The notes under the pieces: generated by a model | Told to the model about the DNA's origin: nothing | Database searches by the model: none | The model's input: only the letters and a program-made list of their open reading frames with translations | Shown here: positions 22,901-36,500 of the stretch, one piece after another | How positions within the stretch are numbered: the stretch's first letter is position 1 | How the letters are laid out: each line of letters begins with the position of its first letter | Position numbers and translations under genes: made by a program | Assembly: GCA_038373885.1 (NCBI GenBank) | Contig: JAWZYV010013269.1 | Coordinates: 62,001 to 126,000, forward strand | Reading direction: 5' to 3' | DNA length: 64,000 nucleotides | Source of the DNA: Cheiracanthium punctorium | Taxonomy: Eukaryota; Arthropoda; Arachnida; Araneae; Cheiracanthiidae

Positions 22901-25900
22901 TAATGGTTTATGATATTGTAAATATACAGAGTGGTTATAGTTAAACTTTCACTTTAAACAGGGTTCTACAACCAAAGTGGGTGAACTCATTGTAACTAAA
23001 TTTGATATATAAAGTGTGCGTAAGATGTACCCGAGGAATCAAAGAAAGGTTTTGTTTTTTTTTTAGTTCAAAATATGCCCACTAAGTGGCATGTTGCATG
23101 GGAAAACAAAAAATTCAAGTATTGAAAGGCAAATTCAAAATGAAAAAATAATTTCAACATTTATTCCATAGTTTTTGACCATTCATTAACTTATTTGGTC
23201 ATTTTCATGCTTCAAAGTGCTACCTAGTAGACATTTTTTAAACTAACCTTTTTAGAAGTCTTCCTTAGGCAGATCTCCTGTATAATAAATATATTAATAA
23301 ACTATGATATGGTAGTGATTAGTTCATCCATTTCAGATGCAAAAGCTGTTTATAGTGAAAGTTTTAATCATAAACAACCTGTTAAAAAATAATTTTGATA
23401 TGTGGAAGACACAATTCAAAATTATTTTTTAAAAATGTGCAGCAAAGTTTTGGCACCCATCCATAATGAAAATTCTAAATGGTTGAAATACTGCCATGAA
23501 TGTATGATACCAATATATTTAATCATTGATTGCAATATATTTAATCAGATAAATAATATTATTATTAAAAACTATCCTTGTCTTAGCAAAGAATTTTTTA
23601 AAAGTTAACTGTGATATTTCAAAATTGGTGCTTTTCTGTTGAAGAATTGGTTTTTTCATTATTTAGAAATTAGAGACATCTAAGCCACTTTTGTTGTATT
23701 ATAGCAAGCTTTTATAAGGTGTAAATTTTATTAGCTTGCTTTTCTAGAATCTGTGTTACCTGTTTTATTTATTTATTTATTTTGTTTGTTCCATTTAAAC
23801 ATTTTTTAGTTAATGAAAACTTTTGAATTTATTGAAATTATAATAGATATAACATTCTTAGTAATAATTTTATGGAGAAAAGTGTTTTAATTAAGAGAAA
23901 AAATATTCTCAAATTACAGAAATATATATTTCGAATATGAAAATTTCACTAATGGGGGAATATCACCATTAAAAAATAGCATTATCTGACTTTGCAATTA
24001 AATAAAAAAAATACCTAAAATACTTTTTATTAACTAATTAATTTGTTTTGAAAAAAGAGGAAATTTTAAATACAATAGTTATATTTTTTTAAACTTCAAG
24101 TTAAACAATTTTACCAATATTTTAATGAAATAAATAGTTAAGAATATAAAAAAAAAGAGGAATTTCATAGCAGAGCAAAATTTCTACTTAACAAAGTGAA
24201 TTTTTCTTATGCCTTATTTTATATCTTAGGCCAGTAACACAATCAGGCAGGCCATTATCAGGAGTAGTTAGGCCTGGGAGTCAATCAGGTAGACCTGGAA
24301 CTATGGAGCAAGCAATACGCACACGTACAGCATACACAGCAAGACCTATCACAAGCTCTTCTGGAAGATTTGTTCGATTAGGAACGGTAGTGTAGTGTCC
24401 ATATTTTCTTTTATATGAAAAGTATTTTTCATACTTGTATGTATTACTATGTATTTCGATTAAAGTATGGACACAATACAGAAATAAAATCTGGTTTCCT
24501 TAATGGAAAAAAAATATATATAATTATTTTGATAAATATGTGAAGAGTTCTTATAAAAGTTTACATTAGATTTTATTAGTTTCACTGTTTGGCCCAAGTT
24601 GGGCCCTTAGTCTCTCTCTTATGGCCCTCAACCTGATTCTCCTTAGCTTTTATACAATATTATAAGAATTATTTACATTAAAATGAAAATTGTAAAAACA
24701 TCTTTTTATGTTGAGGCAGCTGCAGATAAGAGAGAAAATATCTTAACAAAAGAAATGGAATTCACGATTCCCTGCTTCAATTTATTGGTGGCATCTGCTT
24801 TTATATGACAACTGGACATGGTTACTTTTAAAAACATTTATGTCAGATAGATATTCAAGGCTTCAGCCTGGTGTCCTTTGTGCCATCAGGGTGATATGAA
24901 TTATCAGCACCTCAGTAACTGTCCTATTGTTGCGAAATTTATTACAGACAACTCTTACCATCACTTTTTTGCTCTCATCATATTGTTGGGCAGCTCATCG
25001 ATCGATGGCAGAATTGCTGCAGATGATCGTGGGATATATATATATTTATTTAAAAAAAAACTCTGAATAAAAGATTTAACCTTTTGAGACACAAATAAAT
25101 TATGTACATTTGTGCTTCTACATAAATGTACACATAACATTTTGTAAATTTATAAAAATTACATTCTAATGTTTTATGTTTGAAATATACATATGTATAG
25201 ATATTACTGACTGCTAATAAACATTTTAGGCATCCATGTTATCTCAGCCTGATGGCCCATTCATCAACTTTGCTCGCTTGAACATATCCAAGTATGCAGC
25301 TCTACCTAATATTGCAAAACATCTCTTTGAATATGCATATTATCATGATAATGACATTAGACAGGTATGTAATATTTTGCTTCAGTTTGTATGATTAGTT
25401 CATTTTATTTCAAATAAATATCAGTTGGATTTGATCTTATCAGTTTTTTTTTATGGGGGGAGATATTCTGTAATTTACATAAAAATCTTGAGAAGACAGT
25501 TTGTTACATTATATCATACTAATAGGTTATAACAAAGAAGGTCTTTAAGCATAACTTATGAAGTTTGACCAAAATTTTAACTGTATATAGATGTATGGCT
25601 TATACAGTTAAAAAATTCTTAATTTCGACCAAAACCAGTATATAGATGTATGGCTTTCTGTAACCATAACATTACAATTAGTTGTTACGTTCAAATTAGG
25701 CCACAAAAGATATTTACAAACTGTGCCAAATCACCTAAAATGGTAATATACAGCGTGTCCGAAAAGTCCTTGACACATTTAAAAAATTCACAGAAAAGCA
25801 ATAAACTGTTGTATGAATATGCAATTCACACAATAATGCTTCACAGAATCAAGAATTTATTTTTCCATCTTAATTACTTCCAAAATGAGAAATGAGAGCC

Positions 25901-28900
25901 AGTAGGGATTTTTTGTGAGTTTCAAACAGCACTGACGGTCCGGAAATATTCATGCCAGCTATGGCGACTGCAATTGAGAAAGCACATTGCGTAGGTTGGT
26001 ATTTTGAATGAAAATCCATAACTACAGTTCAGAGAAAGTTTCGTAACATGTTCAGGAAAAACTGCAATCCATACTAGCTAGAACATGGGATAAACTTGAG
26101 TACCATTTAAATGTGGTTCGAGCAACAAAAGGAGCACACATTGAACTTTGGTAATGAAAGGTATTGCTGTCTGCTTAATAAAATTCATTAAACACCTTAC
26201 ATTACATTTGTTTTTCTTACTGTGGCAGTACAGTGCCACCTATGAACACAGTTTGGAAGTGATTTTTTTACAATGTCCAAAAAAATTCGTGAACCTGTGA
26301 AGTATTATTGTGCAAACTGCATATTCATATGACAATTTGTTGATTTTCTATGAATGTTTTTAATGTGTCAAAGACTTTTCGGACACCCTGTATTTCAAAT
26401 AAAATTTATTTTATTTTTATTTTTTTTCAAAATTTTTCTTCTAGCTAGTTGTGTGATGCAGATCATCACATATCTTATTTTTAATTATCAATTACTTAAT
26501 TGTTAATTATTTCTAAATTTAATCTCTGTTCAAAATTTATTCTTTGCACTTTCGATTTGGATTTCTCTTCCCTTCGCCTGTAAAGTTTTTATTTCTGCAC
26601 CTACCGTATTTGAAAGCAATCTTCCGTTTTCATTTATTTTTCCTTTTTATTTCACTTTTGCATTTGCAAAGCCTAGCGTTTCTCTTTCCATGGTTTGTTT
26701 ATGACCCTATAGGGTATCCAATCTATAAATAACATTGGCTTTCATTTTGGGTTACAATTTAGCTGATAGATTGTTTGTTTTATCCGTTGGCATGTCTGGG
26801 ATTCAAAAATAATTATATTGAAATGTATTTAACGTCTACTGGCGTCAAGTTACTTTTGCACTTTGTTTAGCGTGCCTTGTGGCGTGTTTTGCTTCTGTAC
26901 TAACCTCTTCGCTTGAGTTTCTGATCATTCATTCACGCCTTTGCAGTTGTCTAGTGAACCTGTGTTTTTGAGGGGTCTGCTCAGCCACCGTAGGACTTTA
27001 TAATTGTGATGTTTATGTGTTGATATGTTTAAATAAAATGTAATTGCCACTGCACAAAGTTTTATTCTTTCATCACGGCCTGGGGTGTGAACCTGGGGAA
27101 AGCTTAACCCATAAGTTGATTGGTGCATTACTGGTTTAATTAGAAACATTTTTTTTTTAAATTAAGAATTTTTCATGAATAACCATTGCTTTAAACTATG
27201 CACATTGACACACATTTGTTTGCTTTTTATTCTAACTATCCTTTGTGGAGTTCAACCAAGTGGATATTTACAGATTCCATGTGAATTTTTCACTATAATA
27301 TACTAATGTGAATATACTAAATTAGTTTGGGAACTCATTTTATTTCAATAACTTTTTTTTTTCTGTTAAGGCCCTTGATATAGCTGCCCAAGCAACACAA
27401 GCATGTCAATATGAAGATTGGTGGTGGAAATTTCAACTAGGAAAATGCTATTACAGGTACAACCTTTTTAGCTTGTAAAAGCTTGCTTTTTAAAAAGAGA
27501 ACTGACATTTTATGCGTAGAAAATTATGTTTTTAAAAAAAAGCATTGGAGTGAGGCGTATGCGTATTGAAAATTTGCTACGTTGCAACAGAAATTACCTT
27601 TCAGTGTTTAAATATTATATTTTTTAATGGTTACTTTATGTAAATTACCCATCTCATATTAGCTAACATATAGGGAAGTTAACTACATGAAATTCCAATA
27701 AATTCTATTTTTTTAATAGTTATATTTTCAGATGTAATCTTATCTAAAAACTAGTTATTTTGTTTTCCTTAAAAAAATGATGTAATTAAACCAACAATTA
27801 TTGTATGGTTTCTAAAATTGTATCTATGCAGCAGTATTCGTTTTATCATATAATTTTTACTGCTTAATTCATAATCCTACAATAACAGTTTGGATGAAAT
27901 ATTTGTAAGGGAAAATAAAAGAAACAAAAAGTAAATAGGACATTGATTTTAATGTCTCACTTTCGAAACTTGATCAACTATGTTTTTCAACCTTTTCTAC
28001 AGTTATATCAAAATAAGAATATTTAGTATTAATAATTCATAAAAAATAACAACAATACTAATAATAACCTGTTGGTAGTTCATTTTTTAAAAAAGCCTAG
28101 AAATTCGATTGCATGTTAATTTAAGTTGATATAATGTAGAGAACATTTTATCTATACATTAGAGTCTCAATAATTTAAGGTGGGCACGACTGGGCTTGCC
28201 TCAAACTATTGTAAACTCAAATTGTTGAAATCATAAAAATTAATAAGCATAAAATGGAAATAAAACAATTTTTGTAATTTGAGTACATATTTAAATAAAA
28301 AGTGTACTTACATATTATACATTACTGATGATTAGAACAGTTAATTATATTGGTAAATAATAGTCGATTAACCTGTTTCCATGCAGCAATATTGTGCCGC
28401 CACCAAAGTAGCAGGTCAACAATGCACAGAAATGTCTGAGGCTACCTATAGGAAGAATACACTCAATTTCTTTGAGAGTGGGATTTCTGCTTTGGCTTCT
28501 GGGTGTGCCAATTATTTGAATTTTGTGGTGGGAAAAAAATATATATGGGTCATTCCACAAGAATAGGGTAACTTCGTGAAATTGTAAAAAATTTATTTAC
28601 TATTCAACATTTTTAAATTTTGAATAATGCCCATTTATAGACAGCATTGATTCTGTTTAGGAGCATGTATAATATTTTGCAATTTGCAATTTTTTTTTTA
28701 TTAAAAATTAGGTTTTTAACCCCAAAATATCAGTCCCCTGGCATGTACCACTCGAAAAAGTGAAGAGTTAAGTGCTAATTATTTTTAAACTAACTGATTT
28801 AGGCAACAAAAATGATCGTTGTTGTGTTCTGAGATAGTTATTTAATAACTTTTTATGTGTGTAATGGGATTTTTTGAAAATTTTCATCACTTTTTTTCAA

Positions 28901-31900
28901 TTTCAAGTTGTGTACCCCTACTTTGCGCGTCAGTCCCCTGGCTCATGTTAAATTCCAAAAATTTCTGATATTATCCATTGCTGATAACTTTATTGCCTGT
29001 TTCATATTTATTTATCATGTAAAGATGGCATTGACGACGTTTATTTATACATCAGCCATTTTTATTCAATGTTTTTCGCCATTCTTGTGTCAACAAACAG
29101 AATGCTAACACTCAATTTGTCAGTCCCCTGGTAAGTAATAATTTAATAATTTATAAATAATTATTATTGATGTATGCTGATTTTAATGTCTTTTTACTAC
29201 TAGATTTAATATTAGAACAGAATAATATGGCATTTGCTTCCAATAAGTAGATTTTTTGAGTTTTATAGTAAAAACGTCAGTCCCCTGGCAGTTTTCCATC
29301 TGGAATACTGCCAAGGGACTGACGTAAAGGCAAAAGACAGCTAAACATATTAATGAATGCTAAATAACATCATTGTTATATAAATTTCACATCTTTCTAT
29401 AAGTTCTGTTATTAATAAACAATTAATTACCATAATTAATATTTTTTTATTACAGCACAAAATGGCACCCATTAAAAATAAGAAATCAAGAGATGAAATC
29501 TTGCAGAAGAAAAGAGAACAGGAGAAAGCTCGATTGCTCAAAATTAAAAGTGATCCTGTTAAATTAGCTGAACAACGAGCAAAAGAAAGACTGAAATACT
29601 TGAAAAAAAAAAAAAAAAAAGGTCAAAGAAAAAGTATTAAAGATATGACTCCACGTGAGCAAAGAATAACCCGAAAAAATTGGAAAATACATTCCTCTAA
29701 GTATAGAAAAAAAAAAATACATTAATAATTAACAATAATGGTTTAGAAAAAACTTTAGCACCTACTTCAAGTGATAATATAAATAATTCTAACTCCACTA
29801 GTAACAGTATTTTAACCACGCCAGCACAAAGTGAAGTTTTGAATCTAAAAAAGGTTCAGTCTAAAAAACGAAGATTACAGAGATATATGGAAAAAAAAAG
29901 ATTGATGAAGTTAATGCTCAATTCAAAAAGCAAGTCAATCGCTTCAAACAACGTTATAAAAGACTAAGACGAAGTATTGATGAGAAAAAAGGGGATCTCA
30001 CACCTCAAAGTAAAATAGAGCAGATGGCGATTTTTTCAAAAATGTTCAAATAATTGAGTGTTGCTGTACAAATATAATAAAATTAACTTATTTTTCATAG
30101 ATTTTATCAAAAAACATTCTAATTTGAGATAAATGTAGTATGTTTCAAATTCACCTCTAAAGTTACCCGATTCTTGTGGAATGACCCATATATATTTCAT
30201 GTATTTTGTATGTGTTGATCATTATTCAGGAGCTAAACTGATTTTCTCACTAACTCGAATTCATGGGAAATTCAAGCAATCGAGACTCTACTGTATTTGT
30301 ATTTTTACCTGTAAGATATTGTTAACTTCAATCTGTCTCACATGAATTTCTTTTTTATTTAGATTTGGTATGTTTCGTGATGCAGAAAAGCAGTTTAAAT
30401 CGTCAATTAAGCAGCAAGACATGATAGATTCTTATTTATGGATGGGAAAGGTTTGTATATCATTGATTTATTATTTAAGGACAAGCCAAGGAAGTTGCAA
30501 CATTGATTTTTATTAAAAAGGTTTTGCTGCTTTTCAAAATATTCTTATATAGATGTCTCATTTTGCATCATAAAAAATAAAATAAAATAAAAAGTGGTAG
30601 TTAATCTGTTTTGGCTTACTTTTCATAGATTACTGTTATGATTTTAACCCTTTAAACTAAGTGTCCGTGCTCTTTTGGACCCAAAACTCTGACAATTTCA
30701 CTGTTGTCGTCGAAAATATTCAAGCATTAGTCAATATTTCATGATTTGATTCATGAAAAATAAATTTCATTTCAATAAAATAATTTACTGTGATATAGTT
30801 ACATAAGAATGCTTCACTTTTCGACACATAATATCTAGTACAAATTATCTATTATTTATAAAATGGATGTCAGAATTATTTGTTATCAGTACTAGCAACT
30901 CCTGAAAACCAGAGAAGCTTATGAAAATGCATTAATATAGAAGACTGCCCAAATGGCCCTCAATGCTGAAAAAGTGCAGCCATTGCTCAATTTAACGACT
31001 AACAAGATGACAGTCGATTAAATTGCCAATCGCATGTCATAGAGCTAAAGAACTTTTTTTTTGGACACAGTTGGTTGTGCAGCGGCACAGTCTGCTGTAG
31101 TCAAAAAAGTTGCTGGTAGTGAAATCAAGTGGCGGCAATGACTACATTTTTTCAGTGTTGTGCAGTGTATCCAGTTGTTCTATATCGATATGAAAATGGT
31201 TGCATGTCAATGTATTAACATATTCAGTAATATATGTAGTGAATTATTTTTAAAGTATAAGACTATTCTTCCATTGGGTTGGGTAACTTTAGATTTTTCA
31301 AAACTGCAGTCAACTCGCAAATTTATTTTTAGGACACATAATTTTATAAAACTCTGCATTTAGGGAAAGTGTTAATTATTATTAGTTACAAATTATGACT
31401 ACAGTCAAAGACACATTATACCTAAGTCAAAGCTACAAAAGAGGATAATATGAAATAGTTATACAAAAGAACTTTATAAACAATACCTTAATTGAGTATG
31501 TATGGAAAAGTGTGATGAAGATAACGAACTTGATATCTCTATAATGCAATCATGCACAGCAACATCTGTCAATGCAATTTGTAAGACTCTAGTATTGGGT
31601 TATAAAGCCCAGCACAAGTAATGGAAGATGAGATTGCTTGATGAGTAGTGGCAACTCAAGTGTATTTCTTTAATTTGTGTTTAAAAATGTTGGACTTCAT
31701 AGCACACGGAATTACCTGGTTAAAGTAATTATTTTTTTATCTTCTTAAAATATTCTCAAAATACAACTAGTAATGTTAAAAATTATGCATGTTACAGTTT
31801 ATTTACAGTAAGCTTGTATACTTAAATCAAAAATGGTATGTGGGGGTAAAATGATGAGGCATTCGCCATCTTCTTTTCTTCCACTTCGAAAGTACAAATT

Positions 31901-33508
31901 GGGTTCTAATCTTGGCCACATGATTATTAATCCAGCTGGGATCATAATGAAGCAAGAAACACGCCTTGGAAATGCAATTTTTGTTCATAAACTTTATTAC
32001 CTGTGTTTTTTCTTAATTTTTAAATCTAGATAAGTTTTGTTTCAGTATGGGCAGTTTGTCATAAAGTAAACCTTTATATTTTTATCTATTCATCTTAACC
32101 TACCTAATACCTAATATAATAATTAACCTACCCTAAGATTAAAAAAAAAATTCTTGGAAGAAAGAAATATTTCACCAGAGGAGATGAAATTGTCTTAATA
32201 TTTTTTAAATGAAAAAAAAAAAAAAAATTATCAAAGAAGTTTTTGTGTAAATTTTTAAGTGAATTCAGGTAAAAATATTTGAAGCTCAAGTTTTTTCTCC
32301 TACATGTTTGACTCTTTATACCGTCACTAAGTTATCATGTTTTTAAGTACATACCCTTCATGTAGGCAATTGTGAAAGTACCTAAAAAAACTGGTAGCAA
32401 AAGAACAGAGTATTTCAGCTTTTAACTTAAATCGCAGAGCTGATAAGTTTTTCTACATTTGCTAATAGAATTAAAAGCATTTATTATTGTAATTGTTACA
32501 GAATTTATTGATTTTAAAATCATAAGACAATGGGACACATTTTTTAAAATAAACCTTTTATAATAGTTATGATCAATAATAGAATGTAAGTAGTGTATTT
32601 TTTCTAAGTAATGAAAATTTTCTTTAAACTTTGAAGTGTCTTTAAACTTTCTATAACTATGTTCATAATCTATATTTCATTTTTAATAGGTATATATTGG
32701 ACTTGATCAACCATTAGCTGCTTTAGATATGTATAAGCAAGGTTTAGAAAAATTTCCCGAAGAAACCTTTTTGATGATACATACTGCACGAATATATGAG
32801 GTATAATTCCTAATATTATTATAAATATTGTAATAATTTTTTACAGATTTATTTTAGTTTATTATTAATAGATTGTTTCTAACAAGAGAAAAGAATTTAA
32901 AATTGTGTTTTATAAATTAAATGATTGCCTTACTTTCATCAAATATCTTTTCTGAGTTATTTAACTTTGAATCGCCTAGATTTTGTGTACAATGTTTTAA
33001 CATAATTTTTTCTAAAACTTTTTATCAAATAAATTTATGATCATTCATGCATGGCAATTTTAATATTATAGATATCCTTAGAAAGCAATTCTCATAGTAT
33101 CCAAAATATATACTTTAAAAAATAAGCAGGTAAACATGTAAATAAATTAACATGCATGCATGTATATATGTAAGAAGTTTTAATTTAGAACTAAGTTGTT
33201 TTGTGATATTTAGATTAAATAGATTTTTAGCCTTTTCACCCATTCTATATTTTAGATCTGAAAGAATACAGCTCAAATAACTTTGTACAATTTTTTCATA
33301 ATATTTTATGTATTCGTGACACACATAAAAGACTTCCACCACTTTTTTCAGTTAAAAAATGCATGACAATTATGCTTGAGAATTTCTCTATTTAATTCTC
33401 CAATTCTATAAGATTCAAAATAGACTTTTGAGATTTTACAATTTGAGTTTTTTTTAATTATTTACAAATTTTAAGATATTAGATTACATTTATGATTTTT
33501 GAAAATTG

Positions 33509-33556
<48 letters not shown>

Positions 33557-36500
33557 TGAAATTTTCCTAAAAGACCTGTTTGTGTGTAAGAGTCAGTATT
33601 AATGATTATAACATACAATTTTACTTAAAACGAAGAGATGTAATAATTTTACTTTATTGATTAGTAAAGTTAATAATAAGTATTCTAAATGCATGTATAG
33701 TACATAGCATGAAAGTAAGGTATATTTTCCAAACCTGTATGCGTACAAAAGTTAAAGGATAAAAGGTATTTTACACTTTATAACAGATGCTGTGAAGAAT
33801 TCATTCATTACAAAAACACCTTTTTTAACTGCCATATCTTGCTTCTAATTTATTAAATATATGTTAAGTTGAAAATTTTCTTTATTAACTAGGGATTAAA
33901 CGATCCGGATGTTGCTGTAAAATACTACCGTGACGTTTTAAGTTATGAAGCTATAGATGTAGAAGCCATAGCTTGCATTGCTGCTAATCATTTTTATTCA
34001 GATCAACCAGAGGTTGCTTTACGATATTATAGGTAAAAATATTTATTCTATGCTTACAGTTCTACGCATCTCTATTTATTTATTTTTGCTTCTGAAAAAA
34101 ATATAATGAAAAGAGGACAAGGTTTCTTTTCATTTAACTGGTCATATTTATTTTGTAAAATTTTGTTTTGAAAATTACCTTTAAAAACAGAATTTTACAG
34201 CATTTTGTCCATCAAGACAATCTCCTTACGTAGGTATACATTGATGAGGGAAAATACATATACATGCTGGAAACAAAATCCCTTTCAAAAAAAAAAAAAA
34301 TCTTAATCTGAGTTACATTAATCATACAAAATATCAGTAGAAAATATAAATGTATAACTTAGATGGTAACTAATCATTTAATTAACTTTGCTTTAACTAA
34401 CATATTTCCAGACAACAAACATAATAATTGATAATTTAATTTATGAAATTGAATGGTATAACATTTGTGTCTCTAACATGTCAAAAAAATTGGTATAGCT
34501 TTTATTTTGTATGCTAAATGTGTGATAAACTTTGTTTTTTGCATTCTAAAGACTTATCTGCAGTTTTATGTCTGATTCAGAATAACTTATCCGATGAAAA
34601 GGAGATTTAACACAGTAATTTTAATTAAAATATTGATAAATATAATATAATCAAGAAATGTAGAAATAATTCATCCCTCCATGATCATGCCTTGAAAAGC
34701 TTTCTTTCATTTAACTCCTAGCAGAATGCGAATCTAAGATCAAAGATTTCCTTTTTTAACTAATCATTCGCCTCCTGTTGAAATCCATTAAATGAAAGAT
34801 TAATACTGGAAATTCTATTTTTAAAATTAAACTTTGGTCTTGTGCTGTTAATTCCCTTCTTCTTTTGTTTATATTCTGACAAATGTATCTTACTTTCTTT
34901 TAGAATCATTACAGTAGTACTCGACTATGCAATCTTATTCCCTGTATCTTTAATTAGCCCATGCAAGCTATCGAGCCAGTAGATAATTAAACTGAATACA
35001 CGCAATTATGCAGCTTTACATGTCTTGTTATTTTAGCTGAGTTTATAATGTTTAGGTTTCTACAGTTCTTAAAAGGTGATTTGTATCACAAAAGTTGAAT
35101 AACATTAACAAACTATTAGGCACAAAGCTGATTTAGAAAAAAAATGGGGGAATTCATAGCTGCCAACCTCTACATATAAAATAGTGTAGCGTTCATTCAT
35201 AATATAAAAATCTATATGGAGTGATACACATATGTAATATAAACATGGCTATTTTAAATCAGAAATATGTTACCGTTTTCATTAATAAATATAACATGAA
35301 CACTTTGCAAATCTTTTAGGTAATATAGCAAATCTTTCAGGTAGACTTGACCTTAAAAATCAGCTGCAATGCGTAAAAAATTATTAAGTGTATCAAAATG
35401 TAAAAAGATTGAAATTTACTTCTGCTTCTATAAGTAAATTTTGAAGACTGAAAAATCAGTTTTTTAATTAATTATAAGATTTCTGGAGCAAATTAAAAAT
35501 ATCAGACAAACACCGGCAAAATCAGAGCACTAGACAGCTATGGAAATTGAGCAGAGTTTATTCTTTTTATTTTAAAAAGCAAATTTACTAGTTCAGCTAC
35601 CATCAATACCACAACTAGATTTTTTTTCACCTCTTTAATTATTGCACTTCACAGATTAAAAATCTGTATGCATAATATAATAATCGCTATTAAAAAAACT
35701 TGTTTTGGAGTGCAACCTAAAACTATTACTGATAACCATCTCTGGGCTTTATTACATGGATGTGTGGCCCTCAAAAATAAATTTAATCATCAATCGAAAT
35801 GTTGCCTATATGCACTGCCAAGAAGTAATTTATCACTTACATAAAATCCCATAAAACTGATCAAATTGAATAATTTATTCTTTATTTCAATGTGTTTGCT
35901 TACCCCACCTACTTTTTTAGTTAAAAATGTAGGTTCACCTCTGAATTTTTTCTGAAACAAGCTAAATATAAATGAGTTAATAATTCACTACATAAGAAAA
36001 TATTTTGTAAAAAAAAAAAAAAAAAATATTGACATATAAAATTTCCTTTATATGCATTATTTTTTATCCAGGGAATAATTCTGGGTTTAGCTGGTGACTT
36101 TTTTGTCGCCAACGTCTAACCTTGGTGACTTTTTTTTTTTTTTTTTTTTTTCTTTCTTGCCAAACATAACATAAATATACGTATTTATATAAGAAAAATA
36201 AACGAAAAACTACAATACACTTACTTATCTGTACACCTTATTAAAATATTTGTACACATATTTCAAATGCAATTAAAAATAAAATGAAAATAAACTAAAC
36301 ATTACACACACATCTACATAAACTGAACACACAAAAGTTACACTATTAAAATCAGGATAAAATCAAAACTCATTACAAACAACTCAAAAATCCTCATCTG
36401 TTGATTCACATTAAATTAAAAAAATGTATGTGAATTCTGCAAATTGATAGCAATCCTGTGTATCAAATAAAATCATCCATGTCTCTTATAACCTTAAAAA

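Larger units (their letters stand above)
28547..30187 (+). mobile_element. GGGTCATTCC-ended DNA transposon, 1641 bp, with ORF
   Basis: Ends GGGTCATTCCACAAGAATAG and (complement) GGGTCATTCCACAAGAATCG match at 27 of 28. The flanks ATATATAT (28539-28546, 30188-30195) fit an 8-bp duplication but are low-complexity. The left half holds five copies of a CAGTCCCCTGG motif, the right half a basic ORF (both listed separately). The terminus is shared with the fold-back element at 38020-41984. I cannot place the family in a named superfamily from sequence alone. Confidence 0.85.
28157..30293 (+). mobile_element. Tigger/pogo MITE in TTC8 intron 5, split by a second element
   Basis: Left end CATTAGAGTCTCAATAATTT and right end (complement) CAGTAGAGTCTCGATTGCTT, each beside TA (28155-28156, 30294-30295). 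CAGTAGAGTCTCGATT is a typical Tigger terminus. Without the insertion at 28547-30187 the element would be about 0.49 kb. Confidence 0.85.

Noticed and set aside
26451..27040. Solo LTR
   Set aside because: TG start and AATAAA are suggestive, but there is no CA end shared by both copies and no flanking 4-6 bp duplication.
28908..29108. 66-codon + frame inside the GGGTCATTCC element
   Set aside because: Starts with GTG/ATG-like chance codons, hydrophobic AT-rich translation, overlaps the motif array and has no similarity to the real ORF.
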